Assembly: GCA_020639195.1 (NCBI GenBank)
Contig: JACKHB010000002.1
Span: forward strand, 682,001-746,000
Direction of reading: 5' to 3'
From: Phycisphaeraceae bacterium
Lineage (GTDB): Bacteria > Planctomycetota > Phycisphaerae > Phycisphaerales > UBA1924
DNA length: 64,000 nt
Part shown: piece by piece, positions 7,935-16,710 of the stretch
How positions within the stretch are numbered: the stretch's first letter is position 1
Layout of the letters: each line of letters begins with the position of its first letter
Made by a program: the position numbers and the translations under genes
Notes under the pieces: generated by a model
Databases searched by the model: none
What the model was told of the DNA's origin: nothing
Seen by the model: only the letters and a program-made list of their open reading frames with translations

Positions 7935-8129
7935 ATGTCGCCGCGAATCTCCGCATCACGATGGGTCCGGCGAAGGCTCGGGCGAGCGCTGCGAGCCCTC
8001 TCGTCGGGGCTGAGCCTGGACCGGGGCCGGACCCGGGCCACGCTGGTCAGGCCGGACTTCCCCGATGAGGAGGCGACCATGGCGAACGAGATCGCCGTGG
8101 CCGCGGCGCTCCGCGCCGATCGCCAGTAG
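7935..8129 (+). CDS. small basic protein, hypothetical
   Basis: 64 residues. ATG at 7935 has a strong ribosome site (GGAGG, 7 bases upstream), the main reason for calling it. The N-terminal 32 residues are Arg-rich (R-R-R-L-G-R-A-L-R-A-L), followed by an acidic P-D-F-P-D-E-E and an Ala-rich end. No family recognised. It ends 3 bases before the stop of the convergent sorting-signal protein. It could be a small regulatory or nucleic-acid-associated peptide, but this is guesswork. Confidence 0.45.
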   Translation: MSPRISASRWVRRRLGRALRALSSGLSLDRGRTRATLVRPDFPDEEATMANEIAVAAALRADRQ

Positions 8130-8132
8130 CCC

Positions 8133-10373
8133 TCAGGCCCTGCGCCGACGAAGCAGCAGCGCGGGCGCAAGAGCCAGCACGCTCGCCGGGGCGGGCACGA
8201 GGTACGCCACGGCGTACACCCCGTCGGATCGGTACTCGATCGCCAGGTTGATCGGACCCGGCGGATCGAGCCCCTCGTACTCGAGGAACCCGCCCTCACG
8301 GCCGCCGTGGGCGATCAACTGGAATTCCATGCCGTCGGCCAGCACGAAACCGTCGAGAACAACCAATTGGAGGACGCCAGCGAGGTCGCCCTGACCCAGA
8401 AACTTGAGTGTCCCGTCGACCACGATCCGGTCGTGACTGACGCCCGGGACCGTGCCGCCGAGTTCGAACACCAGGCGCGTCAGCTCTCCGGCGTCGTCCT
8501 CGAGCGTCAGATCGTCCATGAACGTCATCTCGCCGGGGGATTGGCCGGCGCCGATCATCCCGTTGGCCACGGTGTTGCCGTTGATCGTGCCGTTGCCCGC
8601 GAGGATCCCGCCAAGCGTGTAAGTGCCGGTGACGGTGACCGTGCCCCCGTCGAGCGTGATCAGCCCGTCCGACTGGTTCAGGTCGCCGTTGACGGTCAGG
8701 ATGCTGCCCGACTGGCCCTGGCTCACCGACCCAATGGTCGCATCGCCCAGAACGTCCAGGTCGCCGATCGTGGTGACATCGCGTCCGTCCAGCAGGCGCA
8801 AGTCTCCGTCGGAGTCGATCAGGTCCAGCTGCGCGAAGATGTCGTTGTCGTTCTCATCCACGATCCGGCTGTTGGCGCCAGTCAACGAGATGCCGGCGTT
8901 GACGACCTGCGCAGCGCCGCCGAAGATCCGGAGCGTCGCGCCGTCCTGCACGTCGAAGCTGCCCAGGTTGAACGAGCCCCCCGCCAGGTTCCCCAACGTC
9001 GAGCCGTCGGGAATAAAGAACTCGCTGTCGGCCTCCAGGCTCAGGGCTCCCGACGCGTCCACGTTGAACTCGATGCCGGTAGCGGTCGTGAAGTCGCGGC
9101 CGCCGGCGAGCGTGAGCGTGCCGGTGGCGCCAATGTCGGTCAGGCCCTCGAGCGCCGTGGTGAGTGTGTTCTGATTGAAGATGTCAGACGGATCTCCGTC
9201 GAGGCGAACGTCGGCACGGATGTCGGTAACGTCCTCGGTCACGCTGAGCGTGCCTGCGATTTCGTACGCGCCGTCGCTCAGAACTCCGCCGGAGAGGTTG
9301 GTCAGCGTGCCCGAGCCGATGGCAAACGTCGTAGAATCGCCGATAGCCAGGGCCGCGCCCGGATCCAGCGTGAACGAGCCACCCGTGGTGAAGTCTCGCC
9401 CCGCCATGATCTCGAGCCGGCCATTGCCCCCGAGCGTTGCAAGATTCGCAAGCGCGCTCTGCGCCGCGTTGCTGTCGAAGATGTCCGAGCCCACACCGTC
9501 GAGCAGGACCCGCGTGTCGATGGTGTCGATGGCCACGCCGACGAGGTCGATCTGCGAGCCCCCCACCACCTCCCACTGGCCCTGGTCCAGTGTGTTTCCG
9601 GCCAGCACCACGCCATTGGTCCGAAGCGTGCCCGTCTCGGTCCGAAGGGTCCCCGTATTGGCGAAGGACATGCCGTCAAAGAAGGTAACCCCCGCGTCGG
9701 TGTCTTTGAGGATTGTTCCGTCGTTGACGAACGCCGGCTGGGCCCCCAGCGTGTCCCACGCGAAGTTGCCGCTGCCAGAGATCGTGAAGGTGCTGCCGGC
9801 GCCGTTGGTGAACATGCTCCCGTCGTTGAACGCGACGTCGCCGTTCCCGAGCCACTGGACGGTCGATCCGTTGTGATCGATGCACGTGTCGCAGATCTCG
9901 GCGATCAGGCCGGGGCCGCCGGAGAACGCGAACGTCCCGCCGGACTCATACATCGCCACGCCCTCGAGCACGGCCCCACCCGAGAGAGTCGTGTCGAACG
10001 CGAGGATGTTGCCGGTCCCGTTGCCCAGCACCCGCGCGGCGTCCTGGTTCCAGCCGCCGAGCGATTCGAGCGTGAACGACGTGAGGTCGAGCGTCGCGTC
10101 GGATGAGGTGAGATTCAACTCGTTGATCGTGACGCCGAGGTCGAGCGTGACGATGAACGGCGCACCCGTCACGCCGATGAACACCTCGTACGTCGTGCCG
10201 TTGTTGTTGGGAAAATCCGGGTTGATGTCCCAGTTGGTGGGGTCGGACCAGTTGCCGTCGAGGGCCAGCAGCCACGTCGCCGGATCGGCGATCGCGCGCC
10301 CGGTCAGCGCGAACACGGCCGCCGCGGCGTACGTCCGCGCGGGCCATCCCCCTCCCCGGATTCGAGTTCGCAT
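8133..10373 (-). CDS. large exported beta-repeat protein with PEP-CTERM-like sorting tail
   Basis: 746 residues. A signal peptide ends near A-I-A-D-P. The body is rich in Gly/Asn/Thr/Leu, with repeated motifs such as G-N-G-T-[GI]-N and three G-R-D-F-T-T stretches (plus a G-R-D-V-T-T), as in passenger-type beta-solenoids. Near the C-terminus there is an autotransporter-associated strand pattern (G-T-I-N-G-N-T-V-A-N-G, then G-A-G-Q-S-P-G-E-M-T-F). The last 20 residues are V-P-A-P-A-S, a hydrophobic stretch and R-R-R-R-A: a PEP-CTERM-type signal for exosortase-like sorting. The start at 10373 has AGGA 9 bases upstream; an upstream in-frame ATG (10436) does not. It lies 117 bases behind the kinase gene on the same strand, possibly in one operon with it. 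Likely an envelope or matrix protein. Confidence 0.85.
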   Translation of the reverse strand: MRTRIRGGGWPARTYAAAAVFALTGRAIADPATWLLALDGNWSDPTNWDINPDFPNNNGTTYEVFIGVTGAPFIVTLDLGVTINELNLTSSDATLDLTSFTLESLGGWNQDAARVLGNGTGNILAFDTTLSGGAVLEGVAMYESGGTFAFSGGPGLIAEICDTCIDHNGSTVQWLGNGDVAFNDGSMFTNGAGSTFTISGSGNFAWDTLGAQPAFVNDGTILKDTDAGVTFFDGMSFANTGTLRTETGTLRTNGVVLAGNTLDQGQWEVVGGSQIDLVGVAIDTIDTRVLLDGVGSDIFDSNAAQSALANLATLGGNGRLEIMAGRDFTTGGSFTLDPGAALAIGDSTTFAIGSGTLTNLSGGVLSDGAYEIAGTLSVTEDVTDIRADVRLDGDPSDIFNQNTLTTALEGLTDIGATGTLTLAGGRDFTTATGIEFNVDASGALSLEADSEFFIPDGSTLGNLAGGSFNLGSFDVQDGATLRIFGGAAQVVNAGISLTGANSRIVDENDNDIFAQLDLIDSDGDLRLLDGRDVTTIGDLDVLGDATIGSVSQGQSGSILTVNGDLNQSDGLITLDGGTVTVTGTYTLGGILAGNGTINGNTVANGMIGAGQSPGEMTFMDDLTLEDDAGELTRLVFELGGTVPGVSHDRIVVDGTLKFLGQGDLAGVLQLVVLDGFVLADGMEFQLIAHGGREGGFLEYEGLDPPGPINLAIEYRSDGVYAVAYLVPAPASVLALAPALLLRRRRA

Positions 10374-10490
10374 GCCTGGCGTTCCTTGTCGCTCTCCCGC
10401 GAGTCTCCACGATACCCGAACGCGAGTCGCTCTCAAAGGGAATCGAGCGGGATCGCCGGCGACAGATTCCCCATCTTCTCATGCCGCAGG

Positions 10491-13154
10491 TCAGCCGCCC
10501 GTACGGGCGATCTCGGCCCGGACGCGCTCGAGCGCTCGCCGTCCCTCTTCCAGGTCCGATTGCGCGCTGGTGATCTGCCCACCGGCCACGAGGTCGCGCA
10601 ACTCATCCATGTATCGCTGGAAGGCGGACTCGGAGAGGCGCAATCTCGCGGTGCGATTGTCCGCTCCTGCCCGTGCGGCCACCGCCTCCCAGTATTCGCC
10701 GAGCTTGCCCGAGGCCCGCGCGCGGTCAAGGCGGTGTCGCGCGACATTGGGATCCATTCGGACCAGCTCATCGCGAACGGCCAACGAGCGTCGGTACGCC
10801 TCGAGGGCCGCGTCGTCATCGCCCAGCGCCAGACGCTCGTTGCCGACCTTGTTCAGGCAGAGGGCGATGTCCCGCAGGGCCTGGAGGTTCTCGACTCCCG
10901 CGATCCCGTCGAGCGATGGCGTGAGCGAGGCGAGTTCCAGCGTGATCGCGAGGGCGGACTCGAATGACGTTAGAGCGCTCTGGTGCCATTGCCTCGCGTC
11001 GGATGCGTCCTCTGGCAGCGGGATGTTCGCGCCGGTGAAGCCCTCCACCGCATCTGCAAGGCGCATCTCGGCGGTGCCTCGCGCGTGCAGGGCGATCCAC
11101 GTGTCGCGCCGGAGTTCGGCGTTGTTCGGCGCATCGGCGTGCAGACCTGTGAACTCTCCGACGGCCCGGTCGGCGCGGGTTTGGGCGTCTCTGAGAAGCG
11201 AGATGGCTCGCGCGGCGTCGGACGACGCGGCGGCCCCTCCGGGTGACGCGGCGAGAGCGCGCCGGAGCTGGTCTCCCTCGGCCAGCACGCTCATGGCGAT
11301 CTTGTCGCGGGCTACTCCGAGTTCTCTCGCGGCGTCCTCGTCGACGGGCGAGGTCTGAAGGACGCCGGCCCAGAACCGGGCGACATCGTCGTACGCGGCG
11401 CGGGCCGAGTCGATCAGTTGCTCTTGGGCCGCGGCGTTGGGCGTCTCTTGAACCGATGCCAGCAGCACGTCGGACCGGGCCCGTCTGGCCCGGGCCCGCT
11501 TGCGCTCGATCGTTTCTCGCTGTTGAGAGGTCACTTCTAGGTCCAGCGCCTCTTCGAACCGGGCGATGGCCTGGTCGAATTCGGCGATCGAGGTGTCGAA
11601 CTGTCGCTGGAGGTGCATCCAACCGCCGAGCATGTGGTGGCTCAGCCCGACGTCGGCGATGGCCTCGGGCGAATCGGGTGTCTCGGCGAGGATCTCTTCG
11701 CGGATGTCCATGGCCCTTTCGAAGTGCTCGCGGGCCTCGTCGATGCCGCCGACGATCGCGCCGTACGGCGCCCCTCCCCGGAGTTCTCCCAAGAGGTCGT
11801 GCGCATCGGCGAGTTCCCGACGCAGGGCGACATTGCCGGGGGACTGACGATCGAGGTCCTCGATGTAGGCCTGCACAAGGGAGGCGAGTTCGGCGCGGGC
11901 TGTGGCCGTTCCGCGAAGCACGCGGAGGCGCCGGTCGAGGCTGTGCAGGGCCGAGCGGGCGAGGGTGCGGACCATGTCGAAGTTCGCTTGGGCCCGATCC
12001 CGCTCGCGTGCCGCTTCGAGGCGCGCAGCACGCTCGTCGGCGACGAGGACGACCGCGGTGACCGCCCAGCCGATGATGAGCACGGCGGCCAGGCCCGCGA
12101 CGCCCGCGGCGACGCGGTGCCGACGGAGGCGCGTGCGAAGGAAATACCAGCCGCTGTCTCGCTTGGCCTCGATCGGCTCGCCGCTCAGGTATCGGCGGAT
12201 GTCTCGGGCCAGTTCGCCCGCGGACTGGTACCTCCGGTCGCGCTCCTTGTGCAGGCACTTGAGGACGATGGTCTCGACTTCGTCGTTGACCTGGCGGCGG
12301 ATCGTGCTGGGCCTGGCGGGCTCGGCGCGCAGGATGTTGTCCAGCACGTCTCGCATGTTGCCCACGACCTGATAGGGGAAGCGGCCGGTGAGCATCTGGT
12401 AGAGGATGACGCCGAGCGAATAGACGTCGCTTCGCGTGTCGATATCGCCGGGCGAGCCGCGGGCCTGCTCGGGGCTGGCCCACGGGAGGCTGCCGACGAA
12501 CTGCCCGGTCATGCTCATGACACGGGGCGTGCCGCTGCCCTGTTCCTCGAAGACATCGGGAACGGCAACTTTCGCGAGGCCAAAGTCCACGACGATGGGC
12601 TCGCCGGAGGTGTCGACGCGGACGTTGGCGGGCTTGAGGTCGCGATGGATGACGCCCTTGAGATGCGCGGCGTTGACGCCCTCGCAGATCTTGGCGAAGA
12701 CGCGGAGGGCCTCGGTGACGCCCGCCTTCTCGCGCGCATCGCGGAGGACCTCATCGAGCCCGCGCCCCGGGATGTAGTCCATGACGCAGAAGAAGTCGCC
12801 ACCGGACGTGACGCCGCTGTCGTGGATCTTGACGATGTTGGGGTGGTTGAGCTGGCCGAGGATCTGGACCTCTCGCTCAAAGCGGGCCCGTCCGGCCGAG
12901 CCGACGAACGGCCCGCCGTGCATGACCTTGACGGCGACGCGGCGCTTGGTGGTGAGCTGGATCGCCTGGTACACGACGCCCTGCCCGCCGCGATGAATGA
13001 CGCGGATGAGTTCGTACCCGGGAAGGAGCAGCCCTTCGGGGAGGTCTGAGGCGGGCTCGCGGTGGGGCGTGGGTGAGGCGTCGGCCTGGCGGATGGCCTC
13101 GGCGATCAGATCGCGCTCGCTGCCGGAGGCCGCCTTGGAGCCGTCGCTGGGCAC
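10491..13154 (-). CDS. membrane-anchored Ser/Thr protein kinase with TPR-like C-terminal domain
   Basis: 887 residues. Kinase domain at about 46-325: glycine loop H-R-G-G-Q-G-V-V-Y, Lys76 (A-V-K), catalytic H-R-D-L-K-P-A-N with Asp172, and D-F-G with Asp190, then S-P-E-Q-A-R-G and the R-S-D-V-Y-S block. All key residues are present, so it should be active. One TM helix (about 348-371) is followed by a 500-residue helical region with TPR-like repeats, presumably periplasmic. GTG at 13154 is preferred because GGAG lies 6 bases upstream; another GTG 7 codons further up is possible. It starts 57 bases after the sigma gene stop. Such sigma/kinase pairs are typical of planctomycetes; the kinase probably controls the sigma factor. 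Confidence 0.93.
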   Translation of the reverse strand: MPSDGSKAASGSERDLIAEAIRQADASPTPHREPASDLPEGLLLPGYELIRVIHRGGQGVVYQAIQLTTKRRVAVKVMHGGPFVGSAGRARFEREVQILGQLNHPNIVKIHDSGVTSGGDFFCVMDYIPGRGLDEVLRDAREKAGVTEALRVFAKICEGVNAAHLKGVIHRDLKPANVRVDTSGEPIVVDFGLAKVAVPDVFEEQGSGTPRVMSMTGQFVGSLPWASPEQARGSPGDIDTRSDVYSLGVILYQMLTGRFPYQVVGNMRDVLDNILRAEPARPSTIRRQVNDEVETIVLKCLHKERDRRYQSAGELARDIRRYLSGEPIEAKRDSGWYFLRTRLRRHRVAAGVAGLAAVLIIGWAVTAVVLVADERAARLEAARERDRAQANFDMVRTLARSALHSLDRRLRVLRGTATARAELASLVQAYIEDLDRQSPGNVALRRELADAHDLLGELRGGAPYGAIVGGIDEAREHFERAMDIREEILAETPDSPEAIADVGLSHHMLGGWMHLQRQFDTSIAEFDQAIARFEEALDLEVTSQQRETIERKRARARRARSDVLLASVQETPNAAAQEQLIDSARAAYDDVARFWAGVLQTSPVDEDAARELGVARDKIAMSVLAEGDQLRRALAASPGGAAASSDAARAISLLRDAQTRADRAVGEFTGLHADAPNNAELRRDTWIALHARGTAEMRLADAVEGFTGANIPLPEDASDARQWHQSALTSFESALAITLELASLTPSLDGIAGVENLQALRDIALCLNKVGNERLALGDDDAALEAYRRSLAVRDELVRMDPNVARHRLDRARASGKLGEYWEAVAARAGADNRTARLRLSESAFQRYMDELRDLVAGGQITSAQSDLEEGRRALERVRAEIARTGG

Positions 13155-13211
13155 GTGGTTCTCCGGGGCGCGCACGGCCCCAGGGGTGGAACGAGGGAAC
13201 TCGACCCGAGG

Positions 13212-13847
13212 TCACGCGGGAGTGGAAAAAAACTGCGATTCGGTCCCGATCGCGTCTTTGAGGCGGTCGTGGGCTCTGGCCCGGAGCATGTAGACGGCCC
13301 CTTGCGTCCGGCCGAGTTGCTCGGCCACCTCCTCGATCGGCAGTCCCTGGAGGTCGTACAGGCGGATCACGCGGGCGTAGTCGGCCGGTAGGCGAGACAG
13401 CGCTGATTCGAGGAAGCCGTGGGCTTCTCGCTTGGCGGCATCGCGGCTCGGCGTGGTGTAGGTGCAGCCGAGCAGTTCGACGAGGCCAAGGTACGACTCC
13501 TGATCCGGCTGCTGTCTGGCCGAGACCTTGCGGCGCGGGCTTGGGCGCTTGGCGGCCTCGAGGGCACGGACGGCGTCGATGAGATTGTTCTCCGCCATCT
13601 TCGTGAGCCAGGCGACGAACCCGCTGACGCCGCCGCCCTGGAAGCGATCCAGGCGGAGCACCGCTTCAAGGTAGGTCACCTGCATGACGTCGTCCTCGTC
13701 AAGGGCCGTGCGAACCCAGCCTGTGATCCGGGGCGTGATGCGTTCGCGCACCTGCGGGCCGCACGACTCAAGCAACTGCACCAGCGCAGCGCGATCGCCG
13801 GAGCGCGCCTTGTCAAGGAGGACTTCGAGGGTCGGCTGGGTCGACAT
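13212..13847 (-). CDS. ECF-like RNA polymerase sigma factor linked to a Ser/Thr kinase
   Basis: 211 residues. Region 2 (about 15-95) shows D-E-D-D-V-M-Q-V-T-Y-L-E-A and F-V-A-W-L-T-K-M-A-E-N-N-L-I-D-A-V-R. Region 4 (about 150-205) has L-P-A-D-Y-A-R-V-I-R-L-Y-D and an HTH with I-E-E-V-A-E-Q-L-G-R-T-Q-G-A-V. The ATG at 13847 is the natural start for this size; the frame is open far upstream but without similarity. It heads a minus-strand unit sigma - kinase - sorting-signal protein. No anti-sigma gene is next to it, consistent with phosphorylation-based control. It is divergent from the response regulator gene, with 192 bases between them. Confidence 0.9.
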   Translation of the reverse strand: MSTQPTLEVLLDKARSGDRAALVQLLESCGPQVRERITPRITGWVRTALDEDDVMQVTYLEAVLRLDRFQGGGVSGFVAWLTKMAENNLIDAVRALEAAKRPSPRRKVSARQQPDQESYLGLVELLGCTYTTPSRDAAKREAHGFLESALSRLPADYARVIRLYDLQGLPIEEVAEQLGRTQGAVYMLRARAHDRLKDAIGTESQFFSTPA

Positions 13848-14039
13848 CGCCCGACTCCGATCTGTGTCCCCAATGGTACCCAAACCCTGTGGTTGTCCCC
13901 ACTGCTTGCGGGGGCGGCGCGGCGCAACCGGCGGAGTTCTCGGACGCGCGGCGACCGCGCGGATAAAGGGTGCACCGGGAAGTACCGATGTGCCCAGTGG
14001 TGGCCATCGCTTGTTTGTCCTGCCACACGAGGCGTCGCC

Positions 14040-14447
14040 ATGTCCGTCCGCATCCTGCTCGCTGACGACGAGGCGCACATCACGCATCTGGTTGCGCGCC
14101 GGCTCGAGGCGCTCGGCTACGAGGTGCTCGTGGCGTGCGATGGCGAGGAGGCCCTGCACCTCGCCACCGAGCACGCGCCCGATCTGATCGTGACGGACCT
14201 GCAGATGCCGTACCTCAGCGGCCTGGACGTGGCCACTCGCCTTCGCCAGACAGAAGCGGGCCGAGACATTCCCATCATCATGCTGACCGCGCGGGGGTAT
14301 GCGCTCTCGACCGAGCAGGTGGCGCCCGCGCAGATCACCGAGATGCACAGCAAGCCGTTCAGTGTGCGGCGGCTGGTGGAGCGGATCGAGCATCTGTTGC
14401 GTGAGCGCGGCGCCGCCTCGGGCGGCGCACAGAGGAACGCGGCATGA
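14040..14447 (+). CDS. single-domain response regulator (CheY-like receiver)
   Basis: 135 residues, receiver domain only. It has the acidic pair in L-L-A-D-D-E, the phosphorylatable Asp in I-V-T-D-L-Q-M-P (about residue 53), Thr in L-T-A-R-G and Lys in H-S-K-P-F, so it should accept phosphate. The four last bases overlap the start of the HD-GYP gene (ATGA), which strongly suggests that the receiver works with it, as separate chains of a usual RpfG-type fusion. There is no histidine kinase gene in the window. Confidence 0.92.
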   Translation: MSVRILLADDEAHITHLVARRLEALGYEVLVACDGEEALHLATEHAPDLIVTDLQMPYLSGLDVATRLRQTEAGRDIPIIMLTARGYALSTEQVAPAQITEMHSKPFSVRRLVERIEHLLRERGAASGGAQRNAA

Positions 14448-16063
14448 GCGGCGCGACTCGCAACGCGACGATGCACGCCGTGGTGCGAGATCGCTGCGCC
14501 GCGCTCGGGCTGGCGGTGTGGCGCACGAGCGCCGCGGGCATGGTCGTGGAGGAACCACAGAATGCCGGCCTGGTGGGCCTGTGGCTGCGCTCGGCGGAGG
14601 TGAGCCGACTGCTTACTCGGGTGGCGGCCGAGCACGCCGGTTCGACCGAGATCGACCCCCAGGACGTGCCCGAGGGCATGACGGTCATCCCGTTGCCGCA
14701 GCTGCATCGCCGCAGGCTCGCCGGATACACGCTGGCGGTGGCGTTGCGCCCGAGCCTGCTGGAATCGGAGTTCTTTGCGCGGGTGTGCGTGTCGGGTCAG
14801 CTGGACGTGCCGGCGACGCGCCGGTCGCTCCGATCGATCGCGACGTTCGACGATCCCGCGGTCGCGCGGGTCGTGCAGATGGTCCGGTGGATGGCCGCGG
14901 ACCTGCAGGAGTTGGCCGATCACGACGAGTCGATCTCGGGCTTTTCCGACCAGTTGACCAGCGCGTATGAGACGATCGATCTGCTGTACACCCTCGGGCA
15001 CAGCATGAACGAGCCGAACGAGCCCGCCCACTTCGTGCGGACGGCGCTTGGGCGCCTGCTCGAGTCAATGGACTATGCCTGGGTCGCCGCGCTGTTCGCC
15101 GAAGACGGGAGTGTGGCGCCGGGCGTCAGCGGCCGATTCCTGCACGTGGGCAACCCGACGATGGCCCCCGAGGCGCTGGAGCGAGCCTGCCGCGAGTACG
15201 TGCAGACCCTTGAGGGTCGTGCGGAGCGCACGATCGGCAGCGACGTGCCGGGATTCGAGCCCGACGGCGGGCCGCAGGTGGTGGCCCAGCCCGTGCTGCG
15301 CAGCGGCCGGCCCGCGGGACACCTGCTGGTCGGCGAGAAGGGCGGGAACGATCCGCAGGTCTCGAGCTACGACACGCACCTGCTCGAGGCCGCCTCCGGG
15401 TACATCGGCCCGTTCCTGGAGAACGCGGCGCTGTACGCGACGCAGGAGCGGATGTTCATTGGCACGCTGCGCGCCCTCTCGAGCGCGATCGACGCCAAGG
15501 ACCCGTACACGTGCGGGCATTCCGAGCGTGTGGCGCACCTCGCGTCGTGCCTGGCGGGATCCATCGGGTTCAACCAAGAGCAGCGCGACCGGGTGCACAT
15601 CGCGGGATTGGTGCACGACATCGGCAAGATCGGCGTGCCCGAGTCCATCCTGACCAAACCCGGCCGGCTGACGGACGCGGAGTTCGACGCGATCAAGCGG
15701 CACCCGGAGATCGGTCACCGCATCCTGCGGGACATCCCGATGCTCGGCGACGTGCTGCCGGGGGTCATGTCGCACCACGAGCGATGGGACGGGCGCGGGT
15801 ATCCGCACGGGCTGGCCGCCGAAGGCATCCCGTTCATCGCGCGGCTGCTCGGGCTTGCCGACACGTTCGACGCCATGAGTTCGACGCGTTCGTATCGCGG
15901 CGCGATGCCTCGCCAGCGGGTGATCGACGAGATCCGCAAGTGCCGCGGCGCGCAGTTCGACCCGGATCTGGTCGAGCCGTTCCTGGCGCTGGACTTCTCG
16001 CAGTACGACTCGATGGTGGCACGGGCGGCGGCTCAGTCCCCGTCGCTGTCGGTCGCGGCCTGA
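14444..16063 (+). CDS. GAF-like and HD-GYP domain protein, probable c-di-GMP phosphodiesterase
   Basis: 539 residues. The N-terminal 160 residues are not recognised. Residues about 175-335 resemble a GAF domain (A-W-V-A-A-L-F-A-E-D-G, then P-V-L-R-S-G-R-P-A-G-H-L-L-V-G-E). Residues about 337-530 are an HD-GYP domain: G-H-S-E-R-V, H-D-I-G-K-I-G with His391-Asp392, H-H-E-R-W-D-G-R-G-Y-P at 444-454, and D-T-F-D-A-M. The HD and GYP motifs are intact, so cyclic di-GMP hydrolysis is likely. Coupled to the response regulator upstream. Its last 31 bases overlap the 3' end of the convergent MOSC gene. Confidence 0.92.
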   Translation: MSGATRNATMHAVVRDRCAALGLAVWRTSAAGMVVEEPQNAGLVGLWLRSAEVSRLLTRVAAEHAGSTEIDPQDVPEGMTVIPLPQLHRRRLAGYTLAVALRPSLLESEFFARVCVSGQLDVPATRRSLRSIATFDDPAVARVVQMVRWMAADLQELADHDESISGFSDQLTSAYETIDLLYTLGHSMNEPNEPAHFVRTALGRLLESMDYAWVAALFAEDGSVAPGVSGRFLHVGNPTMAPEALERACREYVQTLEGRAERTIGSDVPGFEPDGGPQVVAQPVLRSGRPAGHLLVGEKGGNDPQVSSYDTHLLEAASGYIGPFLENAALYATQERMFIGTLRALSSAIDAKDPYTCGHSERVAHLASCLAGSIGFNQEQRDRVHIAGLVHDIGKIGVPESILTKPGRLTDAEFDAIKRHPEIGHRILRDIPMLGDVLPGVMSHHERWDGRGYPHGLAAEGIPFIARLLGLADTFDAMSSTRSYRGAMPRQRVIDEIRKCRGAQFDPDLVEPFLALDFSQYDSMVARAAAQSPSLSVAA

Positions 16064-16710
16064 CCGCTTCGGCCGGCGCGTGCCTCGAACCACTCTCTCC
16101 ATGAATGCTCGAGCGCCCGAATGCCCGCGGCGATCGATGCCCGTTCGGGCGTCTGCGCGAAGTGCCGCATCATGAAGCAGTCGCGCACGGAGAGCCGCGC
16201 CGGATCGAGCGAGACGACGGCGATCGAGTCGCCGGGTCCGACCTCCCCGGGCTCGAGAACGCGCAGGTAGAAGCCGACCCGCCCGCTCGCGGCGAATCGC
16301 CTCGGGAACTCGGCCGAGCCGACGCGCATCGCCAGCGTTGCGCAGGGCGCGCGGGGCGAAGTGACCTGCGTCACGATGCCGCCGAAGCGGATGACATCGC
16401 CGATGCAGGTGGAGGACTCGTCGAGTCCGCTGGTGGTCAGGTTCTCGCCGAAGCCGCCCATGGGCCAGTCGCGCAGGCCCGAGTCACTCGCCCAGTGCGC
16501 ATAGTGCTCGTGCGGGTAGGCGTACAGCGCGCGATCGGGCCCGCCGTGGTATCGCGTGTCGCCTTGCGCATCGCCGGCCGCGCCCAGGGGCTCGACGCGC
16601 ACGGGACCCGGGCATGGCTCCTTGAAGATGCCGGTGCGCCAGGCCTTGCCATCTCGCTCCACGGAGCGGAGTCGTGAGACGTTGACCGAGACGACACTGG
16701 GCTGGCTCAT
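16033..16710 (-). CDS. MOSC domain protein (YiiM-like)
   Basis: 225 residues. MOSC hallmarks: the early V-S-V-N-V-S block, H-G-G-P-D-R-A-L-Y-A-Y at about 55, W-x-x-D, then M-G-G-F-G-E-N-L-T-T-S-G-L-D-E, the G-D-V-I-R-F-G strand, and S-x-P-R-x-P-C with the conserved Cys. MOSC proteins such as YiiM and YcbX act in molybdenum-cofactor-dependent reduction of N-hydroxylated compounds. The ATG at 16710 overlaps the stop of the cobalamin-binding gene upstream on the same strand (4 bases), indicating an operon. The 3' end overlaps the HD-GYP gene by 31 bases tail to tail, but both C-termini look complete. Confidence 0.9.
   Translation of the reverse strand: MSQPSVVSVNVSRLRSVERDGKAWRTGIFKEPCPGPVRVEPLGAAGDAQGDTRYHGGPDRALYAYPHEHYAHWASDSGLRDWPMGGFGENLTTSGLDESSTCIGDVIRFGGIVTQVTSPRAPCATLAMRVGSAEFPRRFAASGRVGFYLRVLEPGEVGPGDSIAVVSLDPARLSVRDCFMMRHFAQTPERASIAAGIRALEHSWREWFEARAGRSGQAATDSDGD

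Noticed and set aside
8307..10106. Long plus-strand open frame of 599 codons opposite the exported repeat protein
   Set aside because: It is antisense to a gene with signal peptide and sorting tail; its own translation is Arg/Asp/Val/Ala-rich without domains. Typical shadow frame in GC-rich DNA.
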